Shown: positions 20,191 through 28,670 of the stretch, piece by piece
How the letters are laid out: the number at the start of each line of letters is the position of its first letter
How positions within the stretch are numbered: the stretch's first letter is position 1
NCBI RefSeq assembly: GCF_019331775.1
Contig: NZ_JAHBBD010000004.1
Span: forward strand, 1 to 64,000
From: Bifidobacterium phasiani
GTDB lineage: Bacteria; Actinomycetota; Actinomycetes; Actinomycetales; Bifidobacteriaceae
Direction: 5' to 3'
DNA: 64,000 nt
Translations under genes and position numbers: made by a program
Notes under the pieces: model-generated
Told to the model about the DNA's origin: nothing
The model's database searches: none
What the model saw: only the letters and a program-made list of their open reading frames with translations

Positions 20191-20237
20191 GCCGATGCGG
20201 ACGGATGACACCGATGCATCGAAGCGGTTTGAGATAG

Positions 20238-20297
20238 GTCGGGGCGCCTGATGCCAATGCGACGGGGCCACGTCGGGCCGCCATCAGGCGCCCCGAC
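20238..20297 (+). terminator. Perfect 16-bp inverted repeat after the HAD gene
   Basis: GTCGGGGCGCCTGATG (20238-20253) is perfectly complementary to 20282-20297, with a 28-nt loop. It is 48 bp beyond the stop of the HAD gene. It lacks a T-run, and it directly precedes the GTAGGCAC element. Confidence 0.6.
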
Positions 20298-20304
20298 GGC
20301 TTCG

Positions 20305-20431
20305 GTAGGCACTTCGGGGCTTCAGTAGGCACCCGTGTCACGGTATGCCGATATGACCGGCCTTGGAAAACCGCCGATTCGACCGTGCGGCATCCGATCA
20401 GGGGTGCCTACGGAACGGACAAAGTGCCTAC
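20305..20431. repeat. GTAGGCAC nested inverted-repeat element, copy 1
   Basis: GTAGGCAC occurs at 20305-20312 and 20325-20332, and its reverse complement GTGCCTAC at 20404-20411 and 20424-20431. Spacing within each arm is exactly 20 bp. Flanking bases also match in nested fashion: the outer pair extends as ACTT/AAGT and the inner as ACCC/GGGT. The 71-bp centre has no gene. A similar arrangement lies at 60171-60307. Confidence 0.85.
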
Positions 20432-20586
20432 GGAAGCCGCCATGGCCGTGATGAGGCACTGATACGGCCGGATCCCGGACACGATCGGCGGCCGGACATA
20501 CCTGGGCGCCGATGGCGCCGATGTTCGGGCAGCGGTTCATCCACCACGCCGGCGACCGGCGCCGGGCACGCCTGGGCGCCGAAGCA

Positions 20587-21711
20587 TTACAGCACCGCGG
20601 ACAACGCCAGCAGCAGCGCCAGCATCGCGACGTTGGCGGCGGTGAACCACAGCAGGTAGCGGCCGCGGCGGTCCGGGTACTCGCGGGCGACCATCTTGTA
20701 GGAGATCAGGCTGGCCATCGAGGCGATCAGCGTACCGAGGCCGCCCAGATTGCATCCGATGATCAGCCCGGCCCAGTCGTCGGTGAACCCGGAGAGCAGC
20801 AGCGCGGCCGGCACGTTGCTGACGACCTGGCTGGCCAGCACCGACACGATCGCCACACGGCCGTCGAGCGCGGCCTCGAGCGCCTCGCGGAACGGGCCGA
20901 TGCAGCCCACGTTGCCGATGAACACGAAGAAGGCGACGAAGGTGGCGAGCAGCGCGTAGTCCACGCTCGCCAGCACGCGGCGGTTCGCCACGAGCAGCAC
21001 GGCGGCGATCGCCGCGGCGATGGCCGGGGGCGGCAGCACGGCGAAGATGCCCAGCATGCACAGCGCGAACCCGGCGATGCAGCACCACAGCGCCCTGGGA
21101 TCGGTGAGGTCCGCGTCGACCGCCACGGCCCGGACCGGCTCGGGCCGGCGCAGCAGCACGGCGACGGCCGCGGCGATCACGACGCCCGCCGTGGCGACGT
21201 ACGGCAGGGTCAGCGCGAGCAGCGCGCCGACGCCCATGCCGGAGCGCGCATATAGATACAGGTTCTGCGGATTGCCCATCGGGGTGAGCATGCTGCCGAG
21301 GTTCGCGGCGATCGTCTGCAGCGCCACGACGGGCACGACCAGCCGCTCGCGCCCGGCCATGCGCAGCACGACCAGCGCGAACGGCACGAAGGTGATCAGC
21401 GCGACGTCGTTGGTCACCACCATGCTCAGCAGGAACGGCAGGAACACCAGCGCCATCGCCATGCCCCGGGTCGTCGAGACGCACCCGAGCAGCCCGTTGC
21501 TCAGCCGCGCGAACACGCCGATCTGCTGGAACCCCTTCATCACGGCCATCAGCGCGAACAGCAGCGCCAGCGTGTCCCAGTCGACGTAGTCCAGATACGC
21601 GGCCGACGGCGGGACGAGGAACGCCGATGCCACGGCCAGAACCACCGCGACGCACAGCACGACCTCGTCGCGCATCGCCCTGACGCATGCGCCCACCATG
21701 CGAGCCATCAT
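20587..21711 (-). CDS. SLC13/ArsB-like ion permease
   Basis: This integral membrane protein of about 374 residues has ten or more hydrophobic segments. It resembles the ArsB/NhaD and SLC13 citrate-type permeases (ion transporter superfamily): repeated helix hairpins, VTNDVALITFVPFA in the first half and SNVPAALLLSGF in the second, and TPMGNPQNLYLYA. These proteins move organic or inorganic anions or sodium. The ATG at 21711 has GAGGGA about 8 bp upstream; another in-frame ATG is at 21726. Its neighbours do not reveal the substrate. Confidence 0.8.
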   Translation of the reverse strand: MMARMVGACVRAMRDEVVLCVAVVLAVASAFLVPPSAAYLDYVDWDTLALLFALMAVMKGFQQIGVFARLSNGLLGCVSTTRGMAMALVFLPFLLSMVVTNDVALITFVPFALVVLRMAGRERLVVPVVALQTIAANLGSMLTPMGNPQNLYLYARSGMGVGALLALTLPYVATAGVVIAAAVAVLLRRPEPVRAVAVDADLTDPRALWCCIAGFALCMLGIFAVLPPPAIAAAIAAVLLVANRRVLASVDYALLATFVAFFVFIGNVGCIGPFREALEAALDGRVAIVSVLASQVVSNVPAALLLSGFTDDWAGLIIGCNLGGLGTLIASMASLISYKMVAREYPDRRGRYLLWFTAANVAMLALLLALSAVL

Positions 21712-21793
21712 CCGATTCCCTCTCATGTCTCGTCGTTTCCGACGGGACGTCCGCCGCCGGACGTCCGCATCACGGGCACCCATATAACACGAG

Positions 21794-21908
21794 GGTGCGG
21801 ATGCGGGGCGTCGGTTCGCCTCGCATCCGCACCGTATCATGGGCGCACGGGCACGCGCCTCCGCCGATGGATGACGCGCGTTCCCCGAGGAGCCTTCGCA
21901 TCCGCACC
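21794..21908. repeat. GCATCCGCACC inverted and direct repeats
   Basis: GGTGCGGATGCG (21794-21805) is the exact inverse of CGCATCCGCACC (21822-21833), and CGCATCCGCACC recurs at 21897-21908. The hairpin lies between pcp (ending at 21945) and the permease start, so it may end pcp transcription or act as an operator for the permease. Confidence 0.6.
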
Positions 21909-21944
21909 GTGCCCGGGCATGCGCGGTCGCGGCGCCCGCAGGGC

Positions 21945-22601
21945 TCAGTGCGTGGTGCCCATCGCCTCGCCGTCGGCCGTCCCGGCGCCGCCGGACACCA
22001 CGGCCTCGATGGCGTACTCCAGCGACCGGGCGATGGTCTCCAGCGGCATCGACGGCGTGCCCTCGGGCTTGTCGACGACCTGGCCGGGCTCGTAGGGCAC
22101 GTGCATGAACCCGGCGCGCACGCCGGGGAAGCGCCGTTCGCACAGGTACAGCGCATGGTACATGATGCTGTTGCACACGTACGTGCCGGCCGTGTACGAG
22201 ACGAACGCGGGCAGGTGGTGGGCGCGCACGTTGGCGACCATCGCCTTGACGGGCACGGTGGCGAAGTACGCCGCCGGGCCGTCCGCGCGCAGCGGCTGGC
22301 CGATCGGCTGCTCGCCGTCGTTGTCCGGGATGCGGGCCTCGGCGAGGTTGACGGCCACCTGCTCGACGGTCAGCGCGCTGCGGCCCCCCGCCTGGCCGAC
22401 GCAGATGACGGCGTCGGGGCGTTCGCCCTCGATCGCGCGCTCCAGCAGTTCGGCGCTGCGGGTGAACACCGTGGGGATCTCGAGCTTGACGATCCGCGCG
22501 CCGGCGATCGTTTCGGGCAGCAGCTTGACCGCCTCGAAGGCGGGGTTGACGGATTCGCCGCCGAAGGGGTCGAATCCGGTGACGAGGATGGTGTCGATCA
22601 T
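21945..22601 (-). CDS. pcp: Pyrrolidone-carboxylate peptidase (pyroglutamyl peptidase I)
   Basis: This is a 218-residue cytoplasmic cysteine peptidase that removes N-terminal pyroglutamate from peptides. The catalytic triad is visible as Glu80 (LTVEQVA), Cys143 (TYVCNS) and His167 (FMHVP), at the positions usual for the family. It is the last gene of a cluster with DUF969 and DUF979 membrane proteins, an association known from other Gram-positive bacteria. The cluster may import pyroglutamyl peptides or recover pyroglutamate. Confidence 0.95.
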   Translation of the reverse strand: MIDTILVTGFDPFGGESVNPAFEAVKLLPETIAGARIVKLEIPTVFTRSAELLERAIEGERPDAVICVGQAGGRSALTVEQVAVNLAEARIPDNDGEQPIGQPLRADGPAAYFATVPVKAMVANVRAHHLPAFVSYTAGTYVCNSIMYHALYLCERRFPGVRAGFMHVPYEPGQVVDKPEGTPSMPLETIARSLEYAIEAVVSGGAGTADGEAMGTTH

Positions 22602-22650
22602 GTGACGCTCCTTGACGTTCCGTATGTTGCGTTCGGTTCCGGCCCGTCGC

Positions 22651-23595
22651 TCAGCAGGCGACGAGCATGTAGACGATCTGCACGACGATCATGACCAGGG
22701 CCGGCAGCACCTGGTTTTTGATGACGCCCATGCGGTCCTTCATCTCCAGCATCGCGACGGGCACGATGTTGAAGTTCGCGGCCATCGGCGTCAGCAGCGT
22801 GCCGCAGTAGCCGCAGGTCAGCGCCAGGATGCCGACGACGGCGGGGTTCGCGCCCTGCGAGAGCACGAACGGCGCACCGATGCCGACGGTCATCACGGTG
22901 ATGGCGGCGAAGGCGTTGCCCATGATCATCGTGAACAGCATCATACCCAGCGCGAACACGATGATGCCGACGGTCAGGTTGCCCTGCGGGATGATGCCGC
23001 CGACGATCCCGGCGATGACGTCGCCGACGCCGGCCGCGTCGAATATCGCGCCGAGGCTGGCGAGCAGCATCGGCAGCATGCTCAGCGGGCCCATCGCCGA
23101 CAGCAGGCGCTCCGAGTCGTCGAGGAAGACCATCGGCCGGTTGGCGTGGTTGAGCGCCCACAGGATGAGCGCGGAGACGAACACGCCGATGCAGCAGCCG
23201 GCGAGCGCGCCGACGGACGGAATCAGCGCGCCGGCGATGGCGAACACGCCGATGGCGAGCGCCGGGACGAACACCTTCGAGCCGATGCGCCTGAAGTTCG
23301 CCTCGACCTCGGCCTCGCCCGGCTCGGCGGACGAGCCCTTGGCCACGCGGCGGAAGATCGCCGGCAGCACCATGACCACGATGAGCACGCCGTCGATCAT
23401 CGCCGGGATCCAGCGGCCGAAGGCGAGCACGACGCCGAGCAGCGTCCAGAACACGAAGGTGCCCCAGCGCGACGGGTTGGACTTGTCGCGCAGGTTGCGC
23501 ACGCCGGCGTACACGCTCATGAAGCCCATGAACATGTAGAAGACCTCCATCAGCTTGTCGCCGAGCAGGATGTCGGGATCCATGAAGAACGCCAT
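22651..23595 (-). CDS. DUF979 membrane protein (putative permease subunit)
   Basis: This 314-residue protein has about eight to nine hydrophobic segments and matches the DUF979 type: an N-terminal [34 protein letters not shown], and a C-terminal [19 protein letters not shown]. It lies 4 bp after the DUF969 gene and upstream of pcp, so the two membrane proteins probably form one transporter. The substrate is unproven; the linkage to pyroglutamyl peptidase points to pyroglutamate or pyroglutamyl peptides. Confidence 0.88.
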   Translation of the reverse strand: MAFFMDPDILLGDKLMEVFYMFMGFMSVYAGVRNLRDKSNPSRWGTFVFWTLLGVVLAFGRWIPAMIDGVLIVVMVLPAIFRRVAKGSSAEPGEAEVEANFRRIGSKVFVPALAIGVFAIAGALIPSVGALAGCCIGVFVSALILWALNHANRPMVFLDDSERLLSAMGPLSMLPMLLASLGAIFDAAGVGDVIAGIVGGIIPQGNLTVGIIVFALGMMLFTMIMGNAFAAITVMTVGIGAPFVLSQGANPAVVGILALTCGYCGTLLTPMAANFNIVPVAMLEMKDRMGVIKNQVLPALVMIVVQIVYMLVAC

Positions 23596-23599
23596 CGTG

Positions 23600-24319
23600 T
23601 CACTCCCCTTCCTTCGCGACGGCGACCGACGCGGCCGCGGCCGGCGAATCGCCGTAGTACCGGCGACGCAGCCCGTTGTCCTTGACGATGTAGTAGGCGG
23701 CCGTCACGCCCACGGCGATGAGCGCGACCGGGATCTCGATCAGCGCCAGCTGCAGCAGATCGACGTCGTAGCCGAGCGGCGCCAGCGTGGTTTTGACCAG
23801 GATCGCGCCGGAGGTGCCGACGAACAGCACCTGGCCGAAGAACCAGGCGACGTTCTCCATGCCGGAGGCCATGCCCTTGAGCTGTTCGACGTAGTCCTCG
23901 TCCGGCTTGTGGCCGGCGGCCTCGATGGCGCCGACGGCCATCGGCATGATGATCGGCCGCACGAAGCCGGCCACGCCGCCGAAGCTGACGTTGAACGCGG
24001 CGAACACCAGGCGCATCACGCCGTACAGGGCGATGATGATGCCCGGCGTGGCGCCCTTGGCCCGGCCGATCAGCTCGGCCGCGGCCTGCTTGAGGCCGTT
24101 GCGTTCCAGCGTGCCCGTCACGAGCAGGATGATGATGAACAGCGTCACGCTGCGGTTCGATACGAACGACTCGCCCAGCGTGGTCAGGAAGCCGTCGATG
24201 CCGAGGTCGCCGAGCAGCGCGGTCACCACGGCGGCCAGGAACACGATCAGGATCGCGTCCAGCCGCAGGGCGAAGCCGACGATGACCACGGCGATGCCCA
24301 GGAGCACAAGATATTCCAT
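23600..24319 (-). CDS. DUF969 membrane protein (putative permease subunit)
   Basis: This 239-residue protein starts MEYLVLLGIAVVIVGFALRL and contains LFIIILLVTGTLERNGLKQAA and NVSFGGVAGFVRP, typical of DUF969. It has about six membrane segments. The ATG at 24319 follows AAGGGGATTGTC. It is the first gene of the DUF969-DUF979-pcp operon. DUF969 and DUF979 proteins occur as a pair and are presumed to be two halves of one transporter. Confidence 0.88.
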   Translation of the reverse strand: MEYLVLLGIAVVIVGFALRLDAILIVFLAAVVTALLGDLGIDGFLTTLGESFVSNRSVTLFIIILLVTGTLERNGLKQAAAELIGRAKGATPGIIIALYGVMRLVFAAFNVSFGGVAGFVRPIIMPMAVGAIEAAGHKPDEDYVEQLKGMASGMENVAWFFGQVLFVGTSGAILVKTTLAPLGYDVDLLQLALIEIPVALIAVGVTAAYYIVKDNGLRRRYYGDSPAAAASVAVAKEGE

Positions 24320-24492
24320 GACAATCCCCTTGTCCGTCCGCCCGCGCCGCTCCGGCGCGACGGGCACGGAGTCGGCACGGGCGGTTCACGTACCTATGAC
24401 TGATCAGGCAGCACTCTACACGAGTGCATAGTCATACACAAAAACGCATAGGCATGCATGGTCGGGCGCGGGTCGGGGCGGCGGGGCCCGGG

Positions 24493-25314
24493 CTACAGGC
24501 CGATGCCGGCGATGGTGTCGTGGCGGCGGCTGACGGCCCGGCACAGGCGCAGGGTCGCGACGGCGGCAAGGCCCCATGCGGCGCCGACGGCGATGCCGAC
24601 GCCGGCGCAGGCCAGGGCGCGCGTCGTATGCGCGGCGGCGGCGCGGGCCGCGTCGGTCGTCCAGGCGATGGGGGTCATGTACGCCAACGCGCGCCAGGGC
24701 TGGGGCAGGGCGCCCGCGGGCGCGACCAGGCCGCACCCGATGGGCAGCAGGTAGCCGGCGAGGTTGGCCGGGAACAGCGCGTCGGTGCAGGCCAGCGAGA
24801 GCGCGGCGATGCACAGGCCCATGCCGAGCGAGGCCAGGCACGAGACGGCGGTCAGGGCGAGCGCGGCCGGGAGCAGGGCCAGCGGCGTGCCGCCGGGCCA
24901 TGCGTCGGCCGGCGTGGCGGCGAAGGTGGCGGCCAGCGAGGCGAGCCCGCCGAGCAGAGCGACCAGCAGCATCGCGGCGAAGCGCCCGGCCCAGGAGCGC
25001 ACGCCCGTGCCGGCGGCGACGAGCTCGTGCGGCAGGGTGCCCTCATAGCGGTCCTCGGACAGCGTGGAGGCGACGAGGGTGACGGTCTGGACCGCGCAGG
25101 AGCCGACGAGCGCGGCCAGCGTCGCGCCAGCCCCGCCCGCTTCCGACTGCCCCTGGCCGCTGCGGGACAGCAGCAGGTAGAACAACGCCGTGAACGCGGG
25201 CGCGGCGAGGGTCTGGACGGCGACGGCGGCCGGCGAGCCGAATTCCGGCATCGTGCGCAGGGTGACGCGCAGGCCGGTCATGAACGGGCCGGTCATGAAT
25301 CGTGACGTGCTCAT
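24493..25314 (-). CDS. ABC-2 type permease B
   Basis: This is a 273-residue membrane protein with about six hydrophobic segments and the ABC-2 layout, including EDRYEGTLPHELVAAG before the second half and PAGALPQPWRALAYMTPIAW near the end. Its ATG overlaps the stop of permease A as ATGA (25314-25311). It is the third gene of the operon ATPase - permease A - permease B. It probably forms a heterodimeric exporter with permease A for a hydrophobic drug or lipid-like compound, as in DrrAB-type systems. The substrate is unknown. Confidence 0.82.
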   Translation of the reverse strand: MSTSRFMTGPFMTGLRVTLRTMPEFGSPAAVAVQTLAAPAFTALFYLLLSRSGQGQSEAGGAGATLAALVGSCAVQTVTLVASTLSEDRYEGTLPHELVAAGTGVRSWAGRFAAMLLVALLGGLASLAATFAATPADAWPGGTPLALLPAALALTAVSCLASLGMGLCIAALSLACTDALFPANLAGYLLPIGCGLVAPAGALPQPWRALAYMTPIAWTTDAARAAAAHTTRALACAGVGIAVGAAWGLAAVATLRLCRAVSRRHDTIAGIGL

Positions 25315-26108
25315 GCCAGATCGAGGGTTCCTTCCTGCCGGGCGCGGCGCAGGGCCTCGCGCAGGCCGAACGCGGCGGCCGCGGCGTAGGCGGCGGACAG
25401 GGCGAGGCACCCGGCGGCCTGCACGGGCATGGCCGGGTCGAAGGCCCGATGCCGGGCGACGTCGACCGCGAAGGTCAGCGGGTGCAGGTGGGCGATCAGC
25501 CGCAGCGGCGCGGGCAGGGCGGCGGACGGCGCGACGATGCCGCACAGCAGCCACACCGGGATCATGATCAGCGGTTCGAAGGCGATGGCGTGCCGGGAGA
25601 GCACGACCGCGCACGACAGCAGCGCCGCGCTCGCGCAGCAGGCGACCAGCGCCAGCAGGTAGCCGGCCGCCTGCGTGGCCAGGGCGGACGGTCCGGTCGC
25701 GTCCGCGCCGCCGCGGAACGGCAGGGTGGCCAGCACGGCGACGGGCAGGCCGACCACGCCGATGAGCGCGGCGGCGGCCACGACCGGCAGGAACACGGCC
25801 CACGCGGGCTGCACGCCAGCGGCCAGGTACTGCAGCACGCCCTGGAAGCGCTGGAAGCCGATGATGCCGGTCGCCAGCGTGGTCGTGGCCCACAGGCCGG
25901 CGACCGCGGCGTCGAACCATACCGTCGGGCCGGCGTGCCCGTGGTCGGCGACGATCCGGAGCAGCGCGAAGCTCAGCGGCGTGGCCAGCGCCGTCTGCAG
26001 GAAGAACGCGGTGGACAGCAGGCTGCGCATATGGAACAGGGTCATGCGCGCGGCCGCCGCCCAAGGGCGCTGCCGGCCGGGCGCGGCCGGGAAGTTCCGC
26101 TCACGCAT
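25311..26108 (-). CDS. ABC-2 type permease A
   Basis: This is a 265-residue membrane protein with about six hydrophobic segments and an ABC-2-like motif, GIVAPSAALPAPLRLIAHLHPLTF. I chose the ATG at 26108, which overlaps the ATPase gene by 8 bp; the frame stays open far upstream only as a shadow of that gene. It pairs with permease B. Confidence 0.8.
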   Translation of the reverse strand: MRERNFPAAPGRQRPWAAAARMTLFHMRSLLSTAFFLQTALATPLSFALLRIVADHGHAGPTVWFDAAVAGLWATTTLATGIIGFQRFQGVLQYLAAGVQPAWAVFLPVVAAAALIGVVGLPVAVLATLPFRGGADATGPSALATQAAGYLLALVACCASAALLSCAVVLSRHAIAFEPLIMIPVWLLCGIVAPSAALPAPLRLIAHLHPLTFAVDVARHRAFDPAMPVQAAGCLALSAAYAAAAAFGLREALRRARQEGTLDLA

Positions 26109-27267
26109 CGCCGGCCTCCCGCTCCCCCGCGGCCGATGCGGCGACCGGGGCCGCGGTCGTGGTGGCCGCGGCATCGGTGGTGTCCGGGGAGTCGGCGTCG
26201 TCCGGAGCGGCTGTGTTGCGAACGCCTGTGTTGTCCGGAGCGCCGGCACCGCCCGGCGCGTCGCCCACGGCATCCCCGCTACCCACGTCACCCGCGTCGC
26301 CCGTGTCGCCCGCCGCGCGGCGTTCGCGCAGGATCGCCAGATAGGTCTCCTCCAACGTGGGCTCGCGCACTCCCATGCGGCGCAACCCCTCGGGCAGACC
26401 GTCCGGATCCGGCTCGCGGCCGCGCCAGGCGACGTCGACCGACCACACGCCGTTGCGCAGCGCCATGTCCACGCCGCGCACGCCCGGCAACGCATCCAGG
26501 CCCGTCGGGCCGTCCGCGCCGAACAGGCCGGCCGGCGCCGTGTACGAGGTCACCCCGTCGATCCGGACCATGCCGGCCAGGTCCCGCACGCCGCCCGAGG
26601 CGATGATGCGGCCGTCGTCGATGACGTGGATCCGGTCGGCCAGCGCCTCGGCCTCGGGCATCGCGTGCGTGGTCAGCAGCACGCCCGCGCCCTCGTCGCG
26701 CATGCCCGCCACCAGGGCGCGCACCTCGAGCGCGCTCTCCGGGTCCAGGCCCGTGGTCGGCTCGTCCAGCAGCACCAGCCGCGCGCGGCAGACCAGCGCG
26801 CGGGCGATGTGCAGACGCTGGCGCATGCCCCGCGAGAACGTCTCCACCCGTTCTCGCGCGTGCCCGCCCAGAGAGACCCGCTCCAGCGCGGCCGCGATCC
26901 GGGGCTCCTGCTCGGCGCGCGGCACGCCCGCCAGCTGGGCGAAGAACCGCAGGTTGTCGACCGCGCTGACGCGCAGGTAGAAGCCCCGCTCGCCGCCCAG
27001 CACCAGCGACAGGTCCGCGCGCGCCCGGCGCGGCTCGCGCACCGCGTCCACCCCGCACACCCGTATCTCGCCGGAATCCGGCACCAGCAGCGTCGACGCC
27101 ATGCGCACCGTCGTCGTCTTGCCCGCGCCGTTCGGCCCCAGCAGGCACACCACCGAACCCGCGGGGACGTCGAACGAGACGCCGTGCACCACCTCGCGGC
27201 GCGCGGCCCCGCGGCCGAACGAGCGGCGCACCTCGCGCATCGACAGCACAGGTACAGTACGATCCAT
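26101..27267 (-). CDS. ABC exporter ATPase with low-complexity C-terminal tail
   Basis: This 388-residue protein has an ATPase domain with Walker A GPNGAGKT (44-51), signature FSRGMRQ (144-150), Walker B LVLLDEP (164-170) and a switch His in TTHAMPEAE. The Q-loop position reads GGERGFY rather than a glutamine, as in some ABC-2 exporters. After the usual DrrA-like C-terminal domain there is an extra tail of about 70 residues (318-388) made almost only of Ala, Asp, Gly, Thr and Pro. Two permease genes follow with overlapping codons. Confidence 0.88.
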   Translation of the reverse strand: MDRTVPVLSMREVRRSFGRGAARREVVHGVSFDVPAGSVVCLLGPNGAGKTTTVRMASTLLVPDSGEIRVCGVDAVREPRRARADLSLVLGGERGFYLRVSAVDNLRFFAQLAGVPRAEQEPRIAAALERVSLGGHARERVETFSRGMRQRLHIARALVCRARLVLLDEPTTGLDPESALEVRALVAGMRDEGAGVLLTTHAMPEAEALADRIHVIDDGRIIASGGVRDLAGMVRIDGVTSYTAPAGLFGADGPTGLDALPGVRGVDMALRNGVWSVDVAWRGREPDPDGLPEGLRRMGVREPTLEETYLAILRERRAAGDTGDAGDVGSGDAVGDAPGGAGAPDNTGVRNTAAPDDADSPDTTDAAATTTAAPVAASAAGEREAGDA

Positions 27268-27436
27268 ATACCCCCCAGTTTCTGCGAAAACAGCATCATC
27301 ATACGGCACGCTCGCGAACGACGCCATCCCCGCCTTCCCCGGCGGCGCACAATCGATGCGTCCCGCCGACGGCCATACCCCGCCGGACGTAGAATGGCAT
27401 CGATTTGCCGTGCGAACACGACGGAAAGGATTCCCC

Positions 27437-27940
27437 ATGACCGATAACACCTTCACGTACGACGAGCTCATCGACCTGCCCATCGACGCCGTGTGGTCGG
27501 CGATGAAGCGCACCAGCGAGCTCGACGTCCTCGGCGGGCAGCAGGTCATCGAGCGGGACTCGGACGCCGACTGGACGTGCCGCACCGACGAGCGCAACAC
27601 CTCGCGCTGCCATGCGGACTATGACGAGCCATCCCGCACCGTGACGGTGACGATCGCCTCGACCGCCAAGCGCGTCAAGGACACGACCACCATCGAAGCC
27701 AGGGCGGAGGGCGACGGCACGCGCGTCGCGGTCACCGCGGTCATCCGCGGCGGCGCCGTCGTCTCGGCCATGCTCAAGCTCATCGGCCGCGCCGGCGTGC
27801 AGAGCGTGAACAGGCGCATCGTGGCGAACATCGCCACGCTCGCACGGGGCGGCGCCACCCATACGATGACCGAGGAGGAGATCTCCGCGGCGGCCGGCGA
27901 CCGGCTCGACGCGCTCAGGGAGCGGTCCGGGCGCCGGTGA
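27437..27940 (+). CDS. SRPBCC/START-fold protein (DUF2505-like)
   Basis: This 167-residue soluble protein begins MTDNTFTYDELIDLPIDAVWSAM, a typical SRPBCC opening, then has a beta-rich centre and a long C-terminal helix. The pattern recalls the actinobacterial DUF2505 family of hydrophobic-ligand-binding folds. The ATG follows GGAAAGGA. It is divergent from the ABC exporter operon and lies 81 bp before the cyclophilin gene. The ligand is unknown. Confidence 0.7.
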   Translation: MTDNTFTYDELIDLPIDAVWSAMKRTSELDVLGGQQVIERDSDADWTCRTDERNTSRCHADYDEPSRTVTVTIASTAKRVKDTTTIEARAEGDGTRVAVTAVIRGGAVVSAMLKLIGRAGVQSVNRRIVANIATLARGGATHTMTEEEISAAAGDRLDALRERSGRR

Positions 27941-28021
27941 GGGGCCGGCCCGCGGCCTTGCGACGCGGCCTTGCGACGCGGCCGCGGACAAGGTCGCGAG
28001 ACCATGCGAAACTTGAGGACC

Positions 28022-28564
28022 ATGAGCACTACAGTCATCATGCACACCTCCGAAGGTGACATCACGATCAACCTGTTCGACGACCAGGCCCCGGAGACGG
28101 TGGCCAACTTCGTCGGCCTGGCCACCGGCGAGAAGACCTGGACCGATCCGATGACCGGCGAGAAGCGCAACGACCCGTTCTACGACGGCCTGACGTTCCA
28201 CCGCATCATCAAGGACTTCATGATCCAGGGCGGCTGCCCGCTGGGCACCGGCACCGGCGGCCCCGGCTACGACTTCGACGACGAGATCGTCCCCGAGCTG
28301 AAGTTCGACCACCCCTACCTGCTGGCGATGGCGAACGCCGGCCTGCGCCGCGGCATGGACGGCAAGATCCACGGCACCAACGGCTCGCAGTTCTTCATCA
28401 CCACCGTGCCGACCCCGTGGCTCGACGGCCACCACACGATCTTCGGCGAGGTCGCCGACGACGAGTCGAAGGCCGTCGTCGACAAGCTCGAGTCGGTGCC
28501 CACCGACCGCTCCGACCGCCCGATGGAACCGGCCGGCATCATCTCGGTCGAAGTGGTGAAGTGA
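28022..28564 (+). CDS. Cyclophilin-type peptidyl-prolyl isomerase
   Basis: This 180-residue cytoplasmic cyclophilin has no signal peptide. Family motifs include [13 protein letters not shown] (catalytic Arg and the FMIQGG core), NGSQFFIT and HHTIFGEV. It catalyses cis-trans isomerisation of prolyl bonds. I chose the ATG at 28022, which is preceded by GAGGACC. A strong terminator follows. Confidence 0.94.
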   Translation: MSTTVIMHTSEGDITINLFDDQAPETVANFVGLATGEKTWTDPMTGEKRNDPFYDGLTFHRIIKDFMIQGGCPLGTGTGGPGYDFDDEIVPELKFDHPYLLAMANAGLRRGMDGKIHGTNGSQFFITTVPTPWLDGHHTIFGEVADDESKAVVDKLESVPTDRSDRPMEPAGIISVEVVK

Positions 28565-28599
28565 CCGTTTCCCCGTCGCCGCGATAGGCGGTAACGACG

Positions 28600-28627
28600 A
28601 CGAGGCCCCGCCCAGGCGGGGCCTCGT
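28600..28627. terminator. Bidirectional stem-loop terminator
   Basis: ACGAGGCCCCGCC (28600-28612) pairs perfectly with 28615-28627 around a minimal loop, between the convergent cyclophilin and ABC exporter genes. It probably stops transcription from both sides. Confidence 0.85.
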
Positions 28628-28670
28628 TGCGTATCCGGGCGGTCACGCGCCTACGGATGGACGTGTTCCG

